64,000 nt of DNA, taken from the NCBI RefSeq assembly GCF_023168325.1, contig NZ_AP025688.1, positions 2,108,001 through 2,172,000 on the forward strand, given 5' to 3'. Positions 1 through 9,218 of this stretch are shown in pieces; the stretch's first letter is position 1, and the number at the start of each line of letters is the position of its first letter. The notes under the pieces are model-generated. The model had not been told where the DNA came from. It worked only from the letters and a program-made list of their open reading frames with translations, and did no database searches. This DNA comes from Tsukamurella sp. PLM1 (GTDB lineage Bacteria > Actinomycetota > Actinomycetes > Mycobacteriales > Mycobacteriaceae). The position numbers and the translations under genes are program-made.

Positions 1-358
1 GATGGGCGTGCAGAAGGCGGCCCTCGAGTCGGTCAACCGGTACGTCGCCCGTGAGGTGGGGTACGCCAAGAAGATCCGCTCGAACCTGGTGGCCGCCGGC
101 CCCATCAAGACCCTGGCCGCCAAGGCGATCTCGGGCACCGCGACCGACGACGCGAAGAAGCTCAACATGCTCAACACCTACTGGGACGGCGCTTCGCCCA
201 TCGGCTGGAACGTGGACGACCCCGAGGTCGTGGGCAAGAGCATCTGCGCGCTGCTCTCGGATTGGCTGCCCGGCACCACCGGCTCCATCGTCTACGTCGA
301 CGGCGGCGCCAGCCACAACACCTGGTTCCCCGAGGAAATGATCAACGCGCAGTCGTGA
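1..358 (+). CDS. inhA: Enoyl-ACP reductase InhA, C-terminal part
   Basis: NADH-dependent enoyl-ACP reductase of the FAS-II (mycolic acid) pathway, cytosolic; only the last 118 or so residues lie in the window. Visible are the SDR active-site stretch ending [14 protein letters not shown], whose Lys matches the catalytic Lys of mycobacterial InhA, the [14 protein letters not shown] segment, and the typical end with [17 protein letters not shown] and YVDGGA. The gene continues off the left edge. Its stop overlaps the hemH start by four bases (GTGA), as in the inhA-hemZ operon of mycobacteria. An InhA-type enzyme supports a mycolic-acid-producing host. Confidence 0.95.
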   Translation, partial: MGVQKAALESVNRYVAREVGYAKKIRSNLVAAGPIKTLAAKAISGTATDDAKKLNMLNTYWDGASPIGWNVDDPEVVGKSICALLSDWLPGTTGSIVYVDGGASHNTWFPEEMINAQS

Positions 359-1368
359 CCCACGATGCGCTGCTCGTGCTCTCCTTCGGAGGGCCCGAGC
401 ATCCCGATCACGTGCGGCCGTTCCTGGAGAACGTCGTGCGCGGGCGCGGGGTACCACCGGAGCGGCTGGACGCCGTCGAACAGCACTACCTGCGGTTCGG
501 CGGCGTCTCGCCGATCAACGCGCAGAACCGGACGCTGATCGCGCACATCGAGGCCGAGCTCTCCCGGCGGGGCCGGGAGCTGCCGGTGTACTTCGGGAAC
601 CGGAACTGGCACCCGATGGCCGAGGACACCGTCGCGCGGATGAAGGACGACGGCGTGCGCGACGCGCTGGTCTTCGCCACGTCGGCGTGGGGCGGCTTCT
701 CCGGCTGCCGCCAGTACGACGAGGACATCGCCCGCGCGCTCGCCGCGGTGGGCGCCGGGGCGCCGCGGCTGACCAAGCTGCCGCAGTTCCACGACCACGA
801 GCTGTTCCTGGACTGCTTCGCCGACGCGGCTGCCGCCGCGTTGGCCTCGGTGCCGGCCGGGTCCCGATTGGTGTTCACGGCACACTCGATCCCGGAGGCG
901 GCGGATGTCAACGCCGGGCCGCCCGGGACGTCGAACCTGTATTCGCGCCAGGTCCGCGACGCGGCCGCGAACGTCGCCGCGCGCCTCGGCCTCGACCACG
1001 ACGTGGTCTGGCAGTCGCGTTCCGGCCCGCCGCAGGTGCCGTGGCTGGAGCCGGACGTCTGCGATCACATCCGGGCGCTATGGGATGAGCGGGTGCCCGG
1101 CGTCGCGGTCGTGCCCATCGGCTTCGTCTCCGACCACCTCGAGGTGATCTGGGACCTGGACACCGAGGCGAAGGACCTGGCAGACGAGTTGGGCATGCCC
1201 TTCGCCCGCGCCGCCACGCCCGGCCTCGACCCGCGGTTCGCCGCGATGGTGGCTGACCTCGTCGACGATGCGGACGCGGGTAGGTCGAGTGGTCTCGGCG
1301 TCAGCGTCGACGGTGCCGCGTGCGTCGAGGGATGCTGCCCCGCAGTGCGGCGGCCCGTTCGCGCCTGA
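355..1368 (+). CDS. hemH: Ferrochelatase (coproporphyrin type)
   Basis: Inserts ferrous iron into coproporphyrin III (actinobacterial route) late in heme synthesis. 337 residues, close to mycobacterial HemZ. The start is the GTG overlapping the inhA stop; reading begins [15 protein letters not shown], the usual ferrochelatase N-terminus. The catalytic His lies in FTAHSIPE and the distal acidic motif in [13 protein letters not shown]. Cysteines near the C-terminus (CVEGCCP) fit the 2Fe-2S ligands of actinobacterial ferrochelatases. Cotranscribed with inhA by coupling. No frame break. Confidence 0.95.
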   Translation: MTHDALLVLSFGGPEHPDHVRPFLENVVRGRGVPPERLDAVEQHYLRFGGVSPINAQNRTLIAHIEAELSRRGRELPVYFGNRNWHPMAEDTVARMKDDGVRDALVFATSAWGGFSGCRQYDEDIARALAAVGAGAPRLTKLPQFHDHELFLDCFADAAAAALASVPAGSRLVFTAHSIPEAADVNAGPPGTSNLYSRQVRDAAANVAARLGLDHDVVWQSRSGPPQVPWLEPDVCDHIRALWDERVPGVAVVPIGFVSDHLEVIWDLDTEAKDLADELGMPFARAATPGLDPRFAAMVADLVDDADAGRSSGLGVSVDGAACVEGCCPAVRRPVRA

Positions 1369-1378
1369 CTTCACGATG

Positions 1379-1434
1379 TCGGGTTCCGCGGCGCCAGACC
1401 AGACGTGTAGTACGTCCGGCGCCGCAGAACCCGA
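1379..1434. terminator. Bidirectional terminator hairpin
   Basis: Inverted repeat with 17-base arms (1379-1395 and 1418-1434, one mismatch) around a loop that contains a smaller GACGT/ACGTC stem. It sits between the convergent ends of hemH and the next minus-strand gene, where a shared terminator is expected. There is no clear U-tract, so termination strength is inferred. Confidence 0.75.
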
Positions 1435-1448
1435 ATTCGTGAGCCGAG

Positions 1449-2271
1449 TCAGGCCCTGAGCTCGTCGCGGCAGACGGCGTTGACGGCGGCTACTCGGGCG
1501 GCGCGGACGGTGCGCCACAGGTCGCGGTAGGCGGCGTCGCCGCCTTGCGCAGAGGCGAGGGTGAGCCCGGCGTACGGAGCCTGTGAGCCCGCGACCAGCA
1601 GGATGGCCTCCACCATGCCGGCGCTGTCGAGCACGCGGTGCGCCCGCTCCGACGCGCCCAGCGGAAGCCGGTGCGCGCCGAGGTAGCGGGTCAGCTCCAC
1701 CACCAGCCGGCGCGGGTCTTCGCTCGCGTCCGGCGCCGGGGCAGGCCCGCCAGCGCCGACGGTGCCGCCTTCACCGCGCCGCGCAGCTCCTGTTCGGCGG
1801 CGCCCAGCGGCAGCGGATCGGGGTCGACGAGCGCCGGTTCGTGCAGGAACGCCTGCCAGCGCATCACGTCGCCGGCCTCGGGCGTGGGGACGAGCGCGAT
1901 TGAGGAGTGCTCCCCGTCGAACACCACGGCCTCGCCGCGCGCCATCGCGGCGTCCTCGAGATCCGTGCCGGCCGGCAACCCCGCGCGTCGCCGGGCGCCG
2001 GCAGCAGCAGCCGGACGGTGTGCGGCTCCAGCGTCCGGATCTCGGCCAGCAGGTCGGGGAGGTCGCCGTCGACGACGGACTGCACCGGCGCCCACTCGCC
2101 GAGCGCGACCAGCAGCTCGTCAGTACCGGCCGAGCCCGCGAGCCACGCCGCCGACCACATCGCGAAGCCTTGGGCGGGCCCCGCGGTGGCACGACGAGCA
2201 AGGGTGGCGACGGGGAGCTCATGGTGATCCAGCGTAGTCGTCGTACGGTATCCACCACATTTCTGAAACAT
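1449..2271 (-). CDS. Rv1486c-like conserved hypothetical (two frame breaks)
   Basis: About 270 residues recovered by joining three reading frames, changing near 1993 and 1735; both changes fit one lost base in a G or C run. Recognisable coding stretches are ATAGPAQGFAMWSAAWLAG, AMARGEAVVFDGEHSSIALV and GASERAHRVLDSAGM, ending CRDELRA. No motif gives a function. Position just after hemH on the opposite strand matches Rv1486c of M. tuberculosis, which is the basis of the name. The only ATG in the first frame is at 2271, inside the KstR-type box, so the start is uncertain; translation may begin nearer 2222. Confidence 0.6.
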
Positions 2272-2277
2272 GTTCTA
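2264..2277. promoter_or_regulatory. KstR-type operator
   Basis: TGAAACATGTTCTA matches the published KstR consensus TNNAACNNGTTNNA at every fixed position, on both strands. It lies between divergent genes, 31 bases before the ATG of the phosphotransferase and over the presumed start of the minus-strand gene. KstR represses sterol and lipid catabolism genes in mycolata. Regulation here is inferred from the motif. Confidence 0.65.
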
Positions 2278-2308
2278 GCAATGGTGCTGCGGATCTACCC
2301 TGACCAGC

Positions 2309-3416
2309 ATGACCGAATCGGACACCTTCGCCGAGCAGGCCCGCCCGGCCTCGTCGCAGCTGGCACCGGAGCAGGTGCGCGACCGGCTGCAGGACTGGCT
2401 CGCCGCCCGCGCCCCGGGCGCCGAGCTGACGGACCTGCAGCATCCCGAGGGCAACGGGATGTCCAGCGAGACGCTGCTCGCCGAGGCGCGGATCGACGAC
2501 GAGCCGCGCCGGCTCGTGATCCGGGTGGCGCCGCGGCCGGAGTCGGATCCGGTGTTCCCGGCCTACGACCTCCCCGCGCAGTTCGCCGTCATGCGCCACG
2601 CGGCCGCGCACGGCGTGCCCGCGCCGTCCTGTCCCTGGGTGGAGCCGGATGCCGGCGTGCTCGGCGCGCCGTTCCTGGTGATGGACCGCGTGGACGGCGA
2701 CGTCCCGCCCGACCTGATGCCCTACACGTTCGGCGCCGGCGCCCCGAGTCCACCGACGCCGACCTGCGGGCGGTGACCGACGCGTCCGTCGACGTGCTGA
2801 CCGTGATCCACGCCGTGCCCGTGCCGGACGACCTGCCGGTGCCGCGGCCCGAAGCGGGGGAGACGGCGCTGGCCGCGCACCTGCGGCGCCTCCGCGAGTT
2901 CTACGACTGGGCCGCGCGCGGCACCGTCGGGCTCCCGTGCTGGACCGGGCGCTCGACTGGGCCGAAGCTCACCTGCCCCCGCACGCCGACCAGGTGCTGA
3001 GCTGGGGCGACGCCCGCATCGGGAACCTCATGTACGCCGGGAACACTCCCGTGGCCGTGCTCGACTGGGAGATGGCGACCGTGGGGCCCGCTGAGCTGGA
3101 CCTCGGTTGGTTCGTCTACTTGCATCGGTTCTTCCAGGACCTGGCCGAGCTCGCGGGGCTGCCCGGGCTCCCGGGCTTTCTGCGCCGCCAGGACGTCGAG
3201 CGACGGTACACAGAACGGACGGGGCACGTCCCGCGCGAGATGGACTTCTACACCGCGTACGCGGCGATCGTGCACGGCGTCATCATGTACCGGATCGCTA
3301 CCCGCGCCGTCGATTTCGGCGCGTCCGTGGCGCCCGAGAACGCCGACGACATGATCCTGCACCGCGCGAGCATCGAGAAGATGCTCGACGGCACTTATTG
3401 GGACGACGTCGCATGA
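2309..3416 (+). CDS. Phosphotransferase family (APH/ChoK-like) protein, two frame breaks
   Basis: Kinase-fold phosphotransferase of the aminoglycoside/choline kinase superfamily; mycobacterial relatives sit with acyl-CoA dehydrogenase (FadE) genes, so a lipid-linked substrate is more likely than an antibiotic. Motifs: N-lobe LVIRVAPRPESD, FLVMDRVDGD, catalytic loop LSWGDARIGNLMY (Asp and Asn), and the metal-binding VLDWEMATVGP. Frame changes near 2748 and 2935 each fit one missing base in a C or G run; restored length is about 369 residues. Start ATG lies 8 bases after a TACCCT -10 element, so the mRNA is probably leaderless. The next gene overlaps by ATGA. Confidence 0.75.
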
Positions 3417-4552
3417 CGCCGTGTTCCGGCGGCTCGCCGCTGTCGCCGTTCGACGACTACCCGATCCATCAGGTCGCGGAGGTGATCCGCCACCCCGCGA
3501 CCTCGGACCGCAACTTCTACGACCGCTACTACTTCAACGCGCACCACGGCACCGCCGCCGAGCCGTTCCTGGTGCTCGGCCTCGGTGTGTATCCCAACCT
3601 GGGCGTCGTCGACTGCTTCGCCGTCGCGCGGCACGGGGACGATCAGATCGTGTTCCGGGCGTCGAAGGCGCTCGGCGCGGACCGCGCGGATCTGCATGTG
3701 GGACCGCTGCGGATCGAGGTCCTGGAGGGGCTGCGACGCCTGCGAGTGGTCCTCGAGCCGGGACCGGAGTACGACCTCGCCTTCGACCTCACGTTCACCG
3801 GCGCCGGTCCCGCGCATCTCGAGCCCCGTCACTTCCACCGTCAGCTCGAGCGGGTCACGTTCGACACGCAGCGGTTCGTGCAGGTCGGGGACTTCTCGGG
3901 CACGGTCACCGTCGACGGTGAGACGTTCGACGCGGACACGTGGCGCGGCAACCGCGACCGGTCGTGGGGCGTGCGTCCCGTCGGCGAGGCCGAACCGCCC
4001 GGCCGACGCGTGACGGAGGCCGGCAACTTCTTCTGGATCTACTCGGTGCTGCGGCTGCCCGAGGCCACGATCTGCGTGGTCCTGCAGGAGGACGTCCGCG
4101 GTCGTCCCGTCGTCGAGGACGCCACCTGGATCCCGCACGACGGTGGCGAGCCGCGTTGGCTGGGGCACGTCGCGCACGACATCGACTTCGTGCCGGGGAC
4201 CCGTCAGGCGTCCGGTGCGAGCCTCACCTTCGCCGGGTCCGACGGTGCCGCCACCCGCGTCGACGTGCGGATCCTCACCGCCAACCACTTCGGTTTCGGC
4301 ACGGGCTACGGACTCGACCAGGACTGGCGGCACGGCATGTGGCAGGGTGCGGAGAAGGTCGAGGGCCGCCGCTACCGCGTGTCGGAACTGGACGTGAACC
4401 TCACCATGCTCGTACCCGTCGAGTATCTCGCGACGTGCACCGTGACCAGCCCCGACGGCGCGGTCACCGAGGGCGAGGGCCTGTTCGAGTTCGGCGCCAT
4501 CGGCCCGCACGAGCGGTACGGCTTCGCGCACTACGTCGATCCCGCACCGTAG
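3413..4552 (+). CDS. Uncharacterised protein coupled to the phosphotransferase
   Basis: 379 residues, intact frame, start ATG overlapping the previous stop by four bases. The composition is that of a soluble beta-rich protein: repeated WRGNRDRSWGVRP-like and DQDWRHGMWQG-like segments suggest a two-lobed lipocalin/AttH-like fold, but I cannot assign a family with certainty. No signal peptide or membrane segment. Coupling to the phosphotransferase under a KstR-type box suggests a lipid-related role. The stop codon TAG is also the first half of the TAGACT -10 element of the next gene. Confidence 0.6.
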   Translation: MTPCSGGSPLSPFDDYPIHQVAEVIRHPATSDRNFYDRYYFNAHHGTAAEPFLVLGLGVYPNLGVVDCFAVARHGDDQIVFRASKALGADRADLHVGPLRIEVLEGLRRLRVVLEPGPEYDLAFDLTFTGAGPAHLEPRHFHRQLERVTFDTQRFVQVGDFSGTVTVDGETFDADTWRGNRDRSWGVRPVGEAEPPGRRVTEAGNFFWIYSVLRLPEATICVVLQEDVRGRPVVEDATWIPHDGGEPRWLGHVAHDIDFVPGTRQASGASLTFAGSDGAATRVDVRILTANHFGFGTGYGLDQDWRHGMWQGAEKVEGRRYRVSELDVNLTMLVPVEYLATCTVTSPDGAVTEGEGLFEFGAIGPHERYGFAHYVDPAP

Positions 4553-4563
4553 ACTCAGCCGCC

Positions 4564-5384
4564 GTGGCGAACAGCTATGGAGACATCTACGCCGGGCACG
4601 CGACCAAGCGGGCACGTGTCGTCCCCGAGGTCGCGGCCGAGCGCGATCTGGTGGTCGAGGACGCGGCGACCGGCTACTGCGGCGCGGTGGTCGGCTTCGA
4701 CAAGAGCTACGACGGCGACTTCGTCAAGCTCGAGGACGGCCGCGGTCGGGTGCGCGTGTTCGCGATGCGCAAGGCAGCGTTCCTCATCGACGGGAAGCCC
4801 GTCACCCTGATCAAGCCCCGGGCGAAGGCCCCGTCGGGCCCGGCCCGCAGCGCGTCGGGCTCGACGCGCGTGGAGGGCGTGAAGGCGCGTGTCGCGCTGC
4901 CGAGCCGGATCTGGGTGGAGGGCATCCACGACGCGGCCATCGTCGAGCGAGTGTGGGGCCACGACCTGCGGGTCGAGGGCGTCGTCGTCGAGCAGTTGGA
5001 GGGACTCGACCACCTGGGGCGCGCCTCGCGGAGTTCCAGCCGGGTCCGGGACGCAAGGTCGGCGTGCTCGCCGACCACCTGGTGGACGGCTCGAAGGAGT
5101 CGCGGATGACGCAGTCGCTCGGCAAGTACGTCATGGTCACCGGCCACCCGTTCATCGACATCTGGGCCGCCGTGAAGCCCGCGTCCGTGGGCATCGCCGC
5201 CTGGCCCGACGTGCCGCGCGGCGAAGACTGGAAGACCGGCACCTGCGCGCGCCTCGGCTGGGGTACCCCGCAGGACGGCTGGCGCCGCGTGCAGGGCGCC
5301 GTGACCTCGTTCCGGGACCTCGACGCCTCGCTCATCGGCGCCGTCGAGCGGCTCGTGGACTTCGTCACCGAACCCGATTCCTGA
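4564..5384 (+). CDS. DUF3097 family protein (one frame break)
   Basis: Conserved actinobacterial protein of unknown function. After joining frames near 5017 (one G missing from a run of five) it has about 273 residues. Recognisable parts are the N-terminal GDIYAGHATKRARVVPEV, the central IWVEGIHDAAIVERVWGHDL, which resembles a Toprim-like start with its acidic residues, and GVLADHLVDGSKESR with VTGHPFIDIW further on, which keep the acidic positions of that fold. The Toprim relation is inference. GTG start, 8 bases after TAGACT, so probably leaderless. Confidence 0.8.
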
Positions 5385-5420
5385 CCCCGGACCTCGCGGT
5401 CGCAGTTGTAGAATCCGCAG

Positions 5421-6044
5421 GTGGCATCGACCCCGACGACGAAACCCGACACCCGGCAGCAGATCCTGCGCGCGGCGCTCGACTGGGTCGACGAGGCCGG
5501 CCTGACCCGCATCTCGATGGGCGCGCTCGCCAAGCGGGCCCGCCTCGCGCGGGCCACGCTCTACCAGCACTTCACCGGCAAGGACGCGCTGGTCGAAGCA
5601 CTCGTCGCCAGCGAACTGGACAAGTTCTACCGCCGGGTTCACGACTTCGCCGACGAGATCACCGACAACGACGAGCGACTCGCCTCCGGATTCGGCTACG
5701 CCTACGCCTACCTGCGCGAACACCGAGCGCTGCAACACGTGCTCGCGTCGAATCCCGCGTTGCTCCTGCCGTACATCACGGGCGATTCGCCACAGATCCA
5801 GCAGGGCCGGCGCTTCTTCCTCGGGGAGATCCGGCGCGGCGAGTACCGCGACGGCGCCGACGTCCACGCCTTCGCCGACTATTTCGTGCGCCAGTTGCAC
5901 TCGCTGTTGCTGACGCCGCTGCCGGCCGTCGAGGGCGTCGTCGACGGGCCCGACCACCGGGGCCCGAGCTCGGCTCACCTCGAGGCGGGCCGACGGTACG
6001 CCGAGGCCTTCGTTCTTCCGGTGCGCGCGACCATCGCTCCCTGA
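5421..6044 (+). CDS. TetR family regulator of the adjacent diiron oxygenase
   Basis: 207 residues. N-terminal helix-turn-helix in residues 10-55 (TRQQILRAALDWVDEAG, then RARLARATLYQHFTGKDALV), followed by an all-helical ligand domain. Start GTG lies 6 bases after TAGAAT, a good -10, so leaderless. A perfect 8-base inverted repeat at 6068-6088, between this gene and the oxygenase, is the obvious operator. Ligand unknown. Confidence 0.85.
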   Translation: MASTPTTKPDTRQQILRAALDWVDEAGLTRISMGALAKRARLARATLYQHFTGKDALVEALVASELDKFYRRVHDFADEITDNDERLASGFGYAYAYLREHRALQHVLASNPALLLPYITGDSPQIQQGRRFFLGEIRRGEYRDGADVHAFADYFVRQLHSLLLTPLPAVEGVVDGPDHRGPSSAHLEAGRRYAEAFVLPVRATIAP

Positions 6045-6067
6045 CACGCACTTCAACTGGGGAGATA

Positions 6068-6088
6068 GACAGTTCATTGCGAACTGTC
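6068..6088. promoter_or_regulatory. Palindromic operator, probable TetR site
   Basis: GACAGTTC-ATTGC-GAACTGTC: perfect 8-base arms around a 5-base spacer, 24 bases before the oxygenase ATG and 23 bases after the TetR stop. Size and placement are typical of TetR operators. Binding is inferred. Confidence 0.75.
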
Positions 6089-6112
6089 CGGCAATGGTGT
6101 TACGTTCGCCAC

Positions 6113-7042
6113 ATGACCGATACGACTCTGCCCGAACGCACTCGGGGCTCTGCCATCGATCGCTCTCGCGACAGTGTGGCCGACCGCCTTCTCGGCGGTT
6201 CTGTGAAGCGCTCGTACGCGCCCGTCGTCGACATCGACTGGGACGCTCCGATCGACCCGGACAAGTTCTTCCTGCCGCCGCACATGTGCACCCTGTACGG
6301 CACCGACATCTGGAACGGGCTGACGCGAGAGCAGCAGATCGAGCTGTCCAAGCAGGAGATGGTGAACCTGCTGTCGATGGGCATCTGGTTCGAGAACCTG
6401 CTCAACCGCCTGCTGCTGCGCGAGCTGCTGGCCAAGGATCCCACCTCCCGCGATTCCTTCTACTCGCTCACCGAGATGGGCGACGAGTGTCGCCACATGG
6501 TGATGTTCGGCAAGGTGATCGACCGCATCGGCGCCCGCCCCTTCCGCCTGCGGGGCTGGCAGCTCGCGGTGGTGAAATTCGTTCTGGCGCCCGTGATCCG
6601 CGGCCAGGCCGTGTGGATCGCCGCGCTGGTGGGCGAGGAGATCTTCGACGCGCAGCAGCGGCAGATCAAGGATGATCCGGAGCTGCAGCCCATCGTCGCG
6701 CGGCTCATGCAGATCCACGTCACCGAGGAGGCCCGGCACATCGGGTACGCCCGGGACGGCGCGCGCCGCGGGCAGGCGTCCCGGAGTCGCACCCAGACCT
6801 TCCTCGTGGGGAACCTGCATGCCGGCGCGGCCTTCGGCTTCCGCATGCTGTTCGCGAACCCGCGCATGTACGCCCGCGTCGGCCTGGACGCCAGGGCCGC
6901 GTACCGCGCCGCGATCACCAACCCGCACCACCTCAAGGCGAAGCAGGACGGCTTCCGCGACCTGGGCCGGTTCCTCGAGTCGGTCGGGCTCATGGGGTCG
7001 TTCGCCCGGTGGTCCTGGAAGAAGGCAGGGTTCCTGGCGTGA
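6113..7042 (+). CDS. AurF-like diiron oxygenase
   Basis: 309 residues, ferritin-like diiron protein of the AurF/p-aminobenzoate N-oxygenase family. Iron-ligand helices are visible: an early Glu in the ENLLNRLLLRELL helix, EMGDECRHMVMFG (ExxxH type), a Glu in VGEEIFDAQQRQ, and HVTEEARHIGYAR near residue 205. Mycobacterial homologues are uncharacterised; oxidation of an amine or an acyl chain are both possible. Start ATG follows the palindromic operator. The next gene overlaps by GTGA, so the DUF4873 protein is likely a functional partner. Confidence 0.8.
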   Translation: MTDTTLPERTRGSAIDRSRDSVADRLLGGSVKRSYAPVVDIDWDAPIDPDKFFLPPHMCTLYGTDIWNGLTREQQIELSKQEMVNLLSMGIWFENLLNRLLLRELLAKDPTSRDSFYSLTEMGDECRHMVMFGKVIDRIGARPFRLRGWQLAVVKFVLAPVIRGQAVWIAALVGEEIFDAQQRQIKDDPELQPIVARLMQIHVTEEARHIGYARDGARRGQASRSRTQTFLVGNLHAGAAFGFRMLFANPRMYARVGLDARAAYRAAITNPHHLKAKQDGFRDLGRFLESVGLMGSFARWSWKKAGFLA

Positions 7043-7803
7043 CGGGCTCGGACGCGCTCCGCATCGCCGTCATCGGCGCCGCCGTCCCCGGGGTCGATGG
7101 GCGGGTGTTGGCACCGTCGGACGTGCAGGGCCTGCGGTTCCGTCCCGACCGGGACGCATGGACCGTTGCCGGACCCGAGGGCGAGACGGATTACGACCTG
7201 ATCGTCCTGCCGGGTACCACTGCGCTGGTGGACCTGCCGGTGCTCGACCCGAGGGTCGAGCCGCCGGTCACCGTCGGGCCGGTGGAGGCTCAGGACGGCT
7301 ACCTCGGCATGCTGGTCGACGGTGTGCCGAACCTGGTGGTTCTCGACGGTTCCCCGCTGCAGCAGAAGACCCTGGCCGCGTGGCTGGAGTGGATGTACAC
7401 CGAGGCCGCGACGCGCCTGATGTCGAGGCCGCCCGTGACGGCCCGGTGGATCGCGAAGGGACGTAAGCCGCCCCGCCGGCCGGACCGTGACGCGATCGAT
7501 CTGTCCAACGATCACGTCCGCGACGAGGGTGTGTACGCCGGCGACGCCGTGCTGCGCTCCGGCGAGTTCGAGGCGCGGTCCCGGGTCCGGCTGTCCGGGC
7601 ACCTGGAGCCGCTCGATGGCAACTACCACTGGTACGGCACCGTCGACGATCTGGACGTGGGGGCGGCGCTGAAGAAGATGCCGCGCGGCAGCGTGACGGT
7701 CTCGGTCGGCGGGGGAGCGGGCTCGCCCGCGCTCGTCACCGACAAGACCGTCTGGGGCACCTATCGACTCGTCGGCGTCGGCGCACCGCCGTTCCCGCTC
7801 TGA
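7039..7803 (+). CDS. DUF4873 domain protein
   Basis: 254 residues, GTG start overlapping the oxygenase stop by four bases. The N-terminal part (IAVIGAAVPG, later DYDLIVLPG) has the hydrophobic pattern of a degenerate nucleotide-binding fold; the C-terminal 110 residues, from YAGDAVLRSGEF through LDGNYHWYGTVDD to VTDKTVWGTYRLVGVG, match the DUF4873 domain, often found at the end of actinobacterial flavin monooxygenases. Here it stands apart from any flavin enzyme and next to a diiron oxygenase. Confidence 0.7.
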   Translation: MTGSDALRIAVIGAAVPGVDGRVLAPSDVQGLRFRPDRDAWTVAGPEGETDYDLIVLPGTTALVDLPVLDPRVEPPVTVGPVEAQDGYLGMLVDGVPNLVVLDGSPLQQKTLAAWLEWMYTEAATRLMSRPPVTARWIAKGRKPPRRPDRDAIDLSNDHVRDEGVYAGDAVLRSGEFEARSRVRLSGHLEPLDGNYHWYGTVDDLDVGAALKKMPRGSVTVSVGGGAGSPALVTDKTVWGTYRLVGVGAPPFPL

Positions 7804-7804
7804 G

Positions 7805-8671
7805 TCAGTCCGTCTGAGTTGGCCCGGACACCAGGCGCCGGATCTCCGCGACGATCATCTCCGGGTCGGTCAGCGGGACGTCGTGGCCGGAGTTCTCGGC
7901 GATCACGTGGCGACCGTGGGGGGACGCGGTGGCTCGAGTGCGGTGTGACGCGGTGGCGGCCGCGCGCATTGATTCGCTCATGCCGCCGCCGGGCAGCGCC
8001 CCGGAGATCACGGTGACGGGGATGTCGCCGAGTTCGGGCGCGGCCTCGCGCCAGGTCTTGAGCTCCGCGAGGAAGGTCTTCGCCTGGCGGGCTTGGGTTT
8101 CGATCACGCCCGGCGTGAACGCCTCGCGGTGCGCGTCGTCCCGGACGTCGGCGGGGGCGTTCGCGAACTGCGCCGCGAACACCCGCTCGAGCAACCCGAG
8201 TCGCGCGAGAACCCTTCCCGCCGTGATCATCCCGATCTCCAAGGCGCGGAAGCCGCGGCCGAACAGCACGTCGGCGGCCTCGTCCGTGGCGTCCACCAGT
8301 ACGAGGCCCGCGATCCGCTGTGGGCGCCGCGACGCGGCCAGGCGGACGATCGGGCCGCCCGCGCTGTGGCCCACCAGGATGTAGCGGTCGGCGCCCAGGC
8401 CGTCGAGGAGGTCGTTCAGGTCGTCGGCCATGTGATCGAGTGTGCGGGACACCGGATCCGGGGCGCTGCGGCCAAGTCCCGACCGGTCGTACGCGACCGC
8501 GGTCGCGAATCCTGCGACCGCCGGCTGGACCGCGGCCCACGACAGCCGGCTCGCCGCCGCGCCGGCCTCGAAGACGACCGTCGGAGCGTCCGGCGGACCG
8601 TCCAGCACCGCGGTGTGCAGTCGCCTTCCGTCCGGCGTCTCGACGTACCTGCTCTCGCCCTGCGTGTGCAT
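7805..8671 (-). CDS. Alpha/beta hydrolase
   Basis: 288 residues. Nucleophile elbow GHSAGG, oxyanion region FEAGAAASRLSW, and the catalytic His near the C-terminus in ENSGHDVPLTDP. No signal peptide, so cytosolic. Substrate unknown. Convergent with the DUF4873 gene and divergent from nfeD. Start chosen at ATG 8671 (MHTQGESRYVETPDGRRL), where homology-like sequence begins. Confidence 0.85.
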   Translation of the reverse strand: MHTQGESRYVETPDGRRLHTAVLDGPPDAPTVVFEAGAAASRLSWAAVQPAVAGFATAVAYDRSGLGRSAPDPVSRTLDHMADDLNDLLDGLGADRYILVGHSAGGPIVRLAASRRPQRIAGLVLVDATDEAADVLFGRGFRALEIGMITAGRVLARLGLLERVFAAQFANAPADVRDDAHREAFTPGVIETQARQAKTFLAELKTWREAAPELGDIPVTVISGALPGGGMSESMRAAATASHRTRATASPHGRHVIAENSGHDVPLTDPEMIVAEIRRLVSGPTQTD

Positions 8672-8752
8672 CGAACCCCGTTCGTCGTGACTTAGGCCGA
8701 CCTTACACGGCGGGTCCTCGCCGGGCGTGTCCGATTCTGGCAGGATCGGGGT

Positions 8753-9193
8753 ATGGCAGCGGCGCTGTGGGTGATCGGGGCGATCGTGCTGACCGTGGCG
8801 GAGGTCGCGGCCGGCGAGTTCACGCTGCTGATGCTGGGCGGCGGCGCGCTCGTGACCGCCGGGGCCACCGGACTTTTCGGTCTCCCGCTCTGGGGGCAGG
8901 GCGTCGTGTTCTCGGTGTCCTCGGTGCTCCTGCTGCTGCTCGCGCGGCCGCCGCTGCGACGGTACGTGGAGAGCAGGCGGGGCGAGGCACCGTCGTACCT
9001 GGAAACGCTCCCCGGCAGCACGGCCGTGGTCACCGGCGAGATCACCGCCGGCGGCGGACGGATCCGGCTCGGGGGCGAGGAGTGGACGGCCCGCACCCCG
9101 TACGACGGTGCCCCCATCCCGGTGGGTACCCAGGTCACGGTCGTCGAGATCGACGGTGCCGTGGCCGTGGTCGTGGACGACGTGACGAACTGA
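8753..9193 (+). CDS. NfeD-like membrane protein
   Basis: 146 residues: two to three hydrophobic segments in the first 75 residues (ALWVIGAIVLTVAEVAAGEF, then a Leu/Val-rich stretch), followed by a soluble OB-fold NfeD domain (GSTAVVTGEITAGGGRIRLG through EWTAR to VVEIDGAVAVV). NfeD proteins pair with SPFH proteins in membrane microdomains; the SPFH gene follows by 25 bases. Same order as Rv1487-Rv1488 of M. tuberculosis. Confidence 0.9.
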   Translation: MAAALWVIGAIVLTVAEVAAGEFTLLMLGGGALVTAGATGLFGLPLWGQGVVFSVSSVLLLLLARPPLRRYVESRRGEAPSYLETLPGSTAVVTGEITAGGGRIRLGGEEWTARTPYDGAPIPVGTQVTVVEIDGAVAVVVDDVTN

Positions 9194-9218
9194 GAAACGT
9201 ACAGCGAAGGGAGATCTG

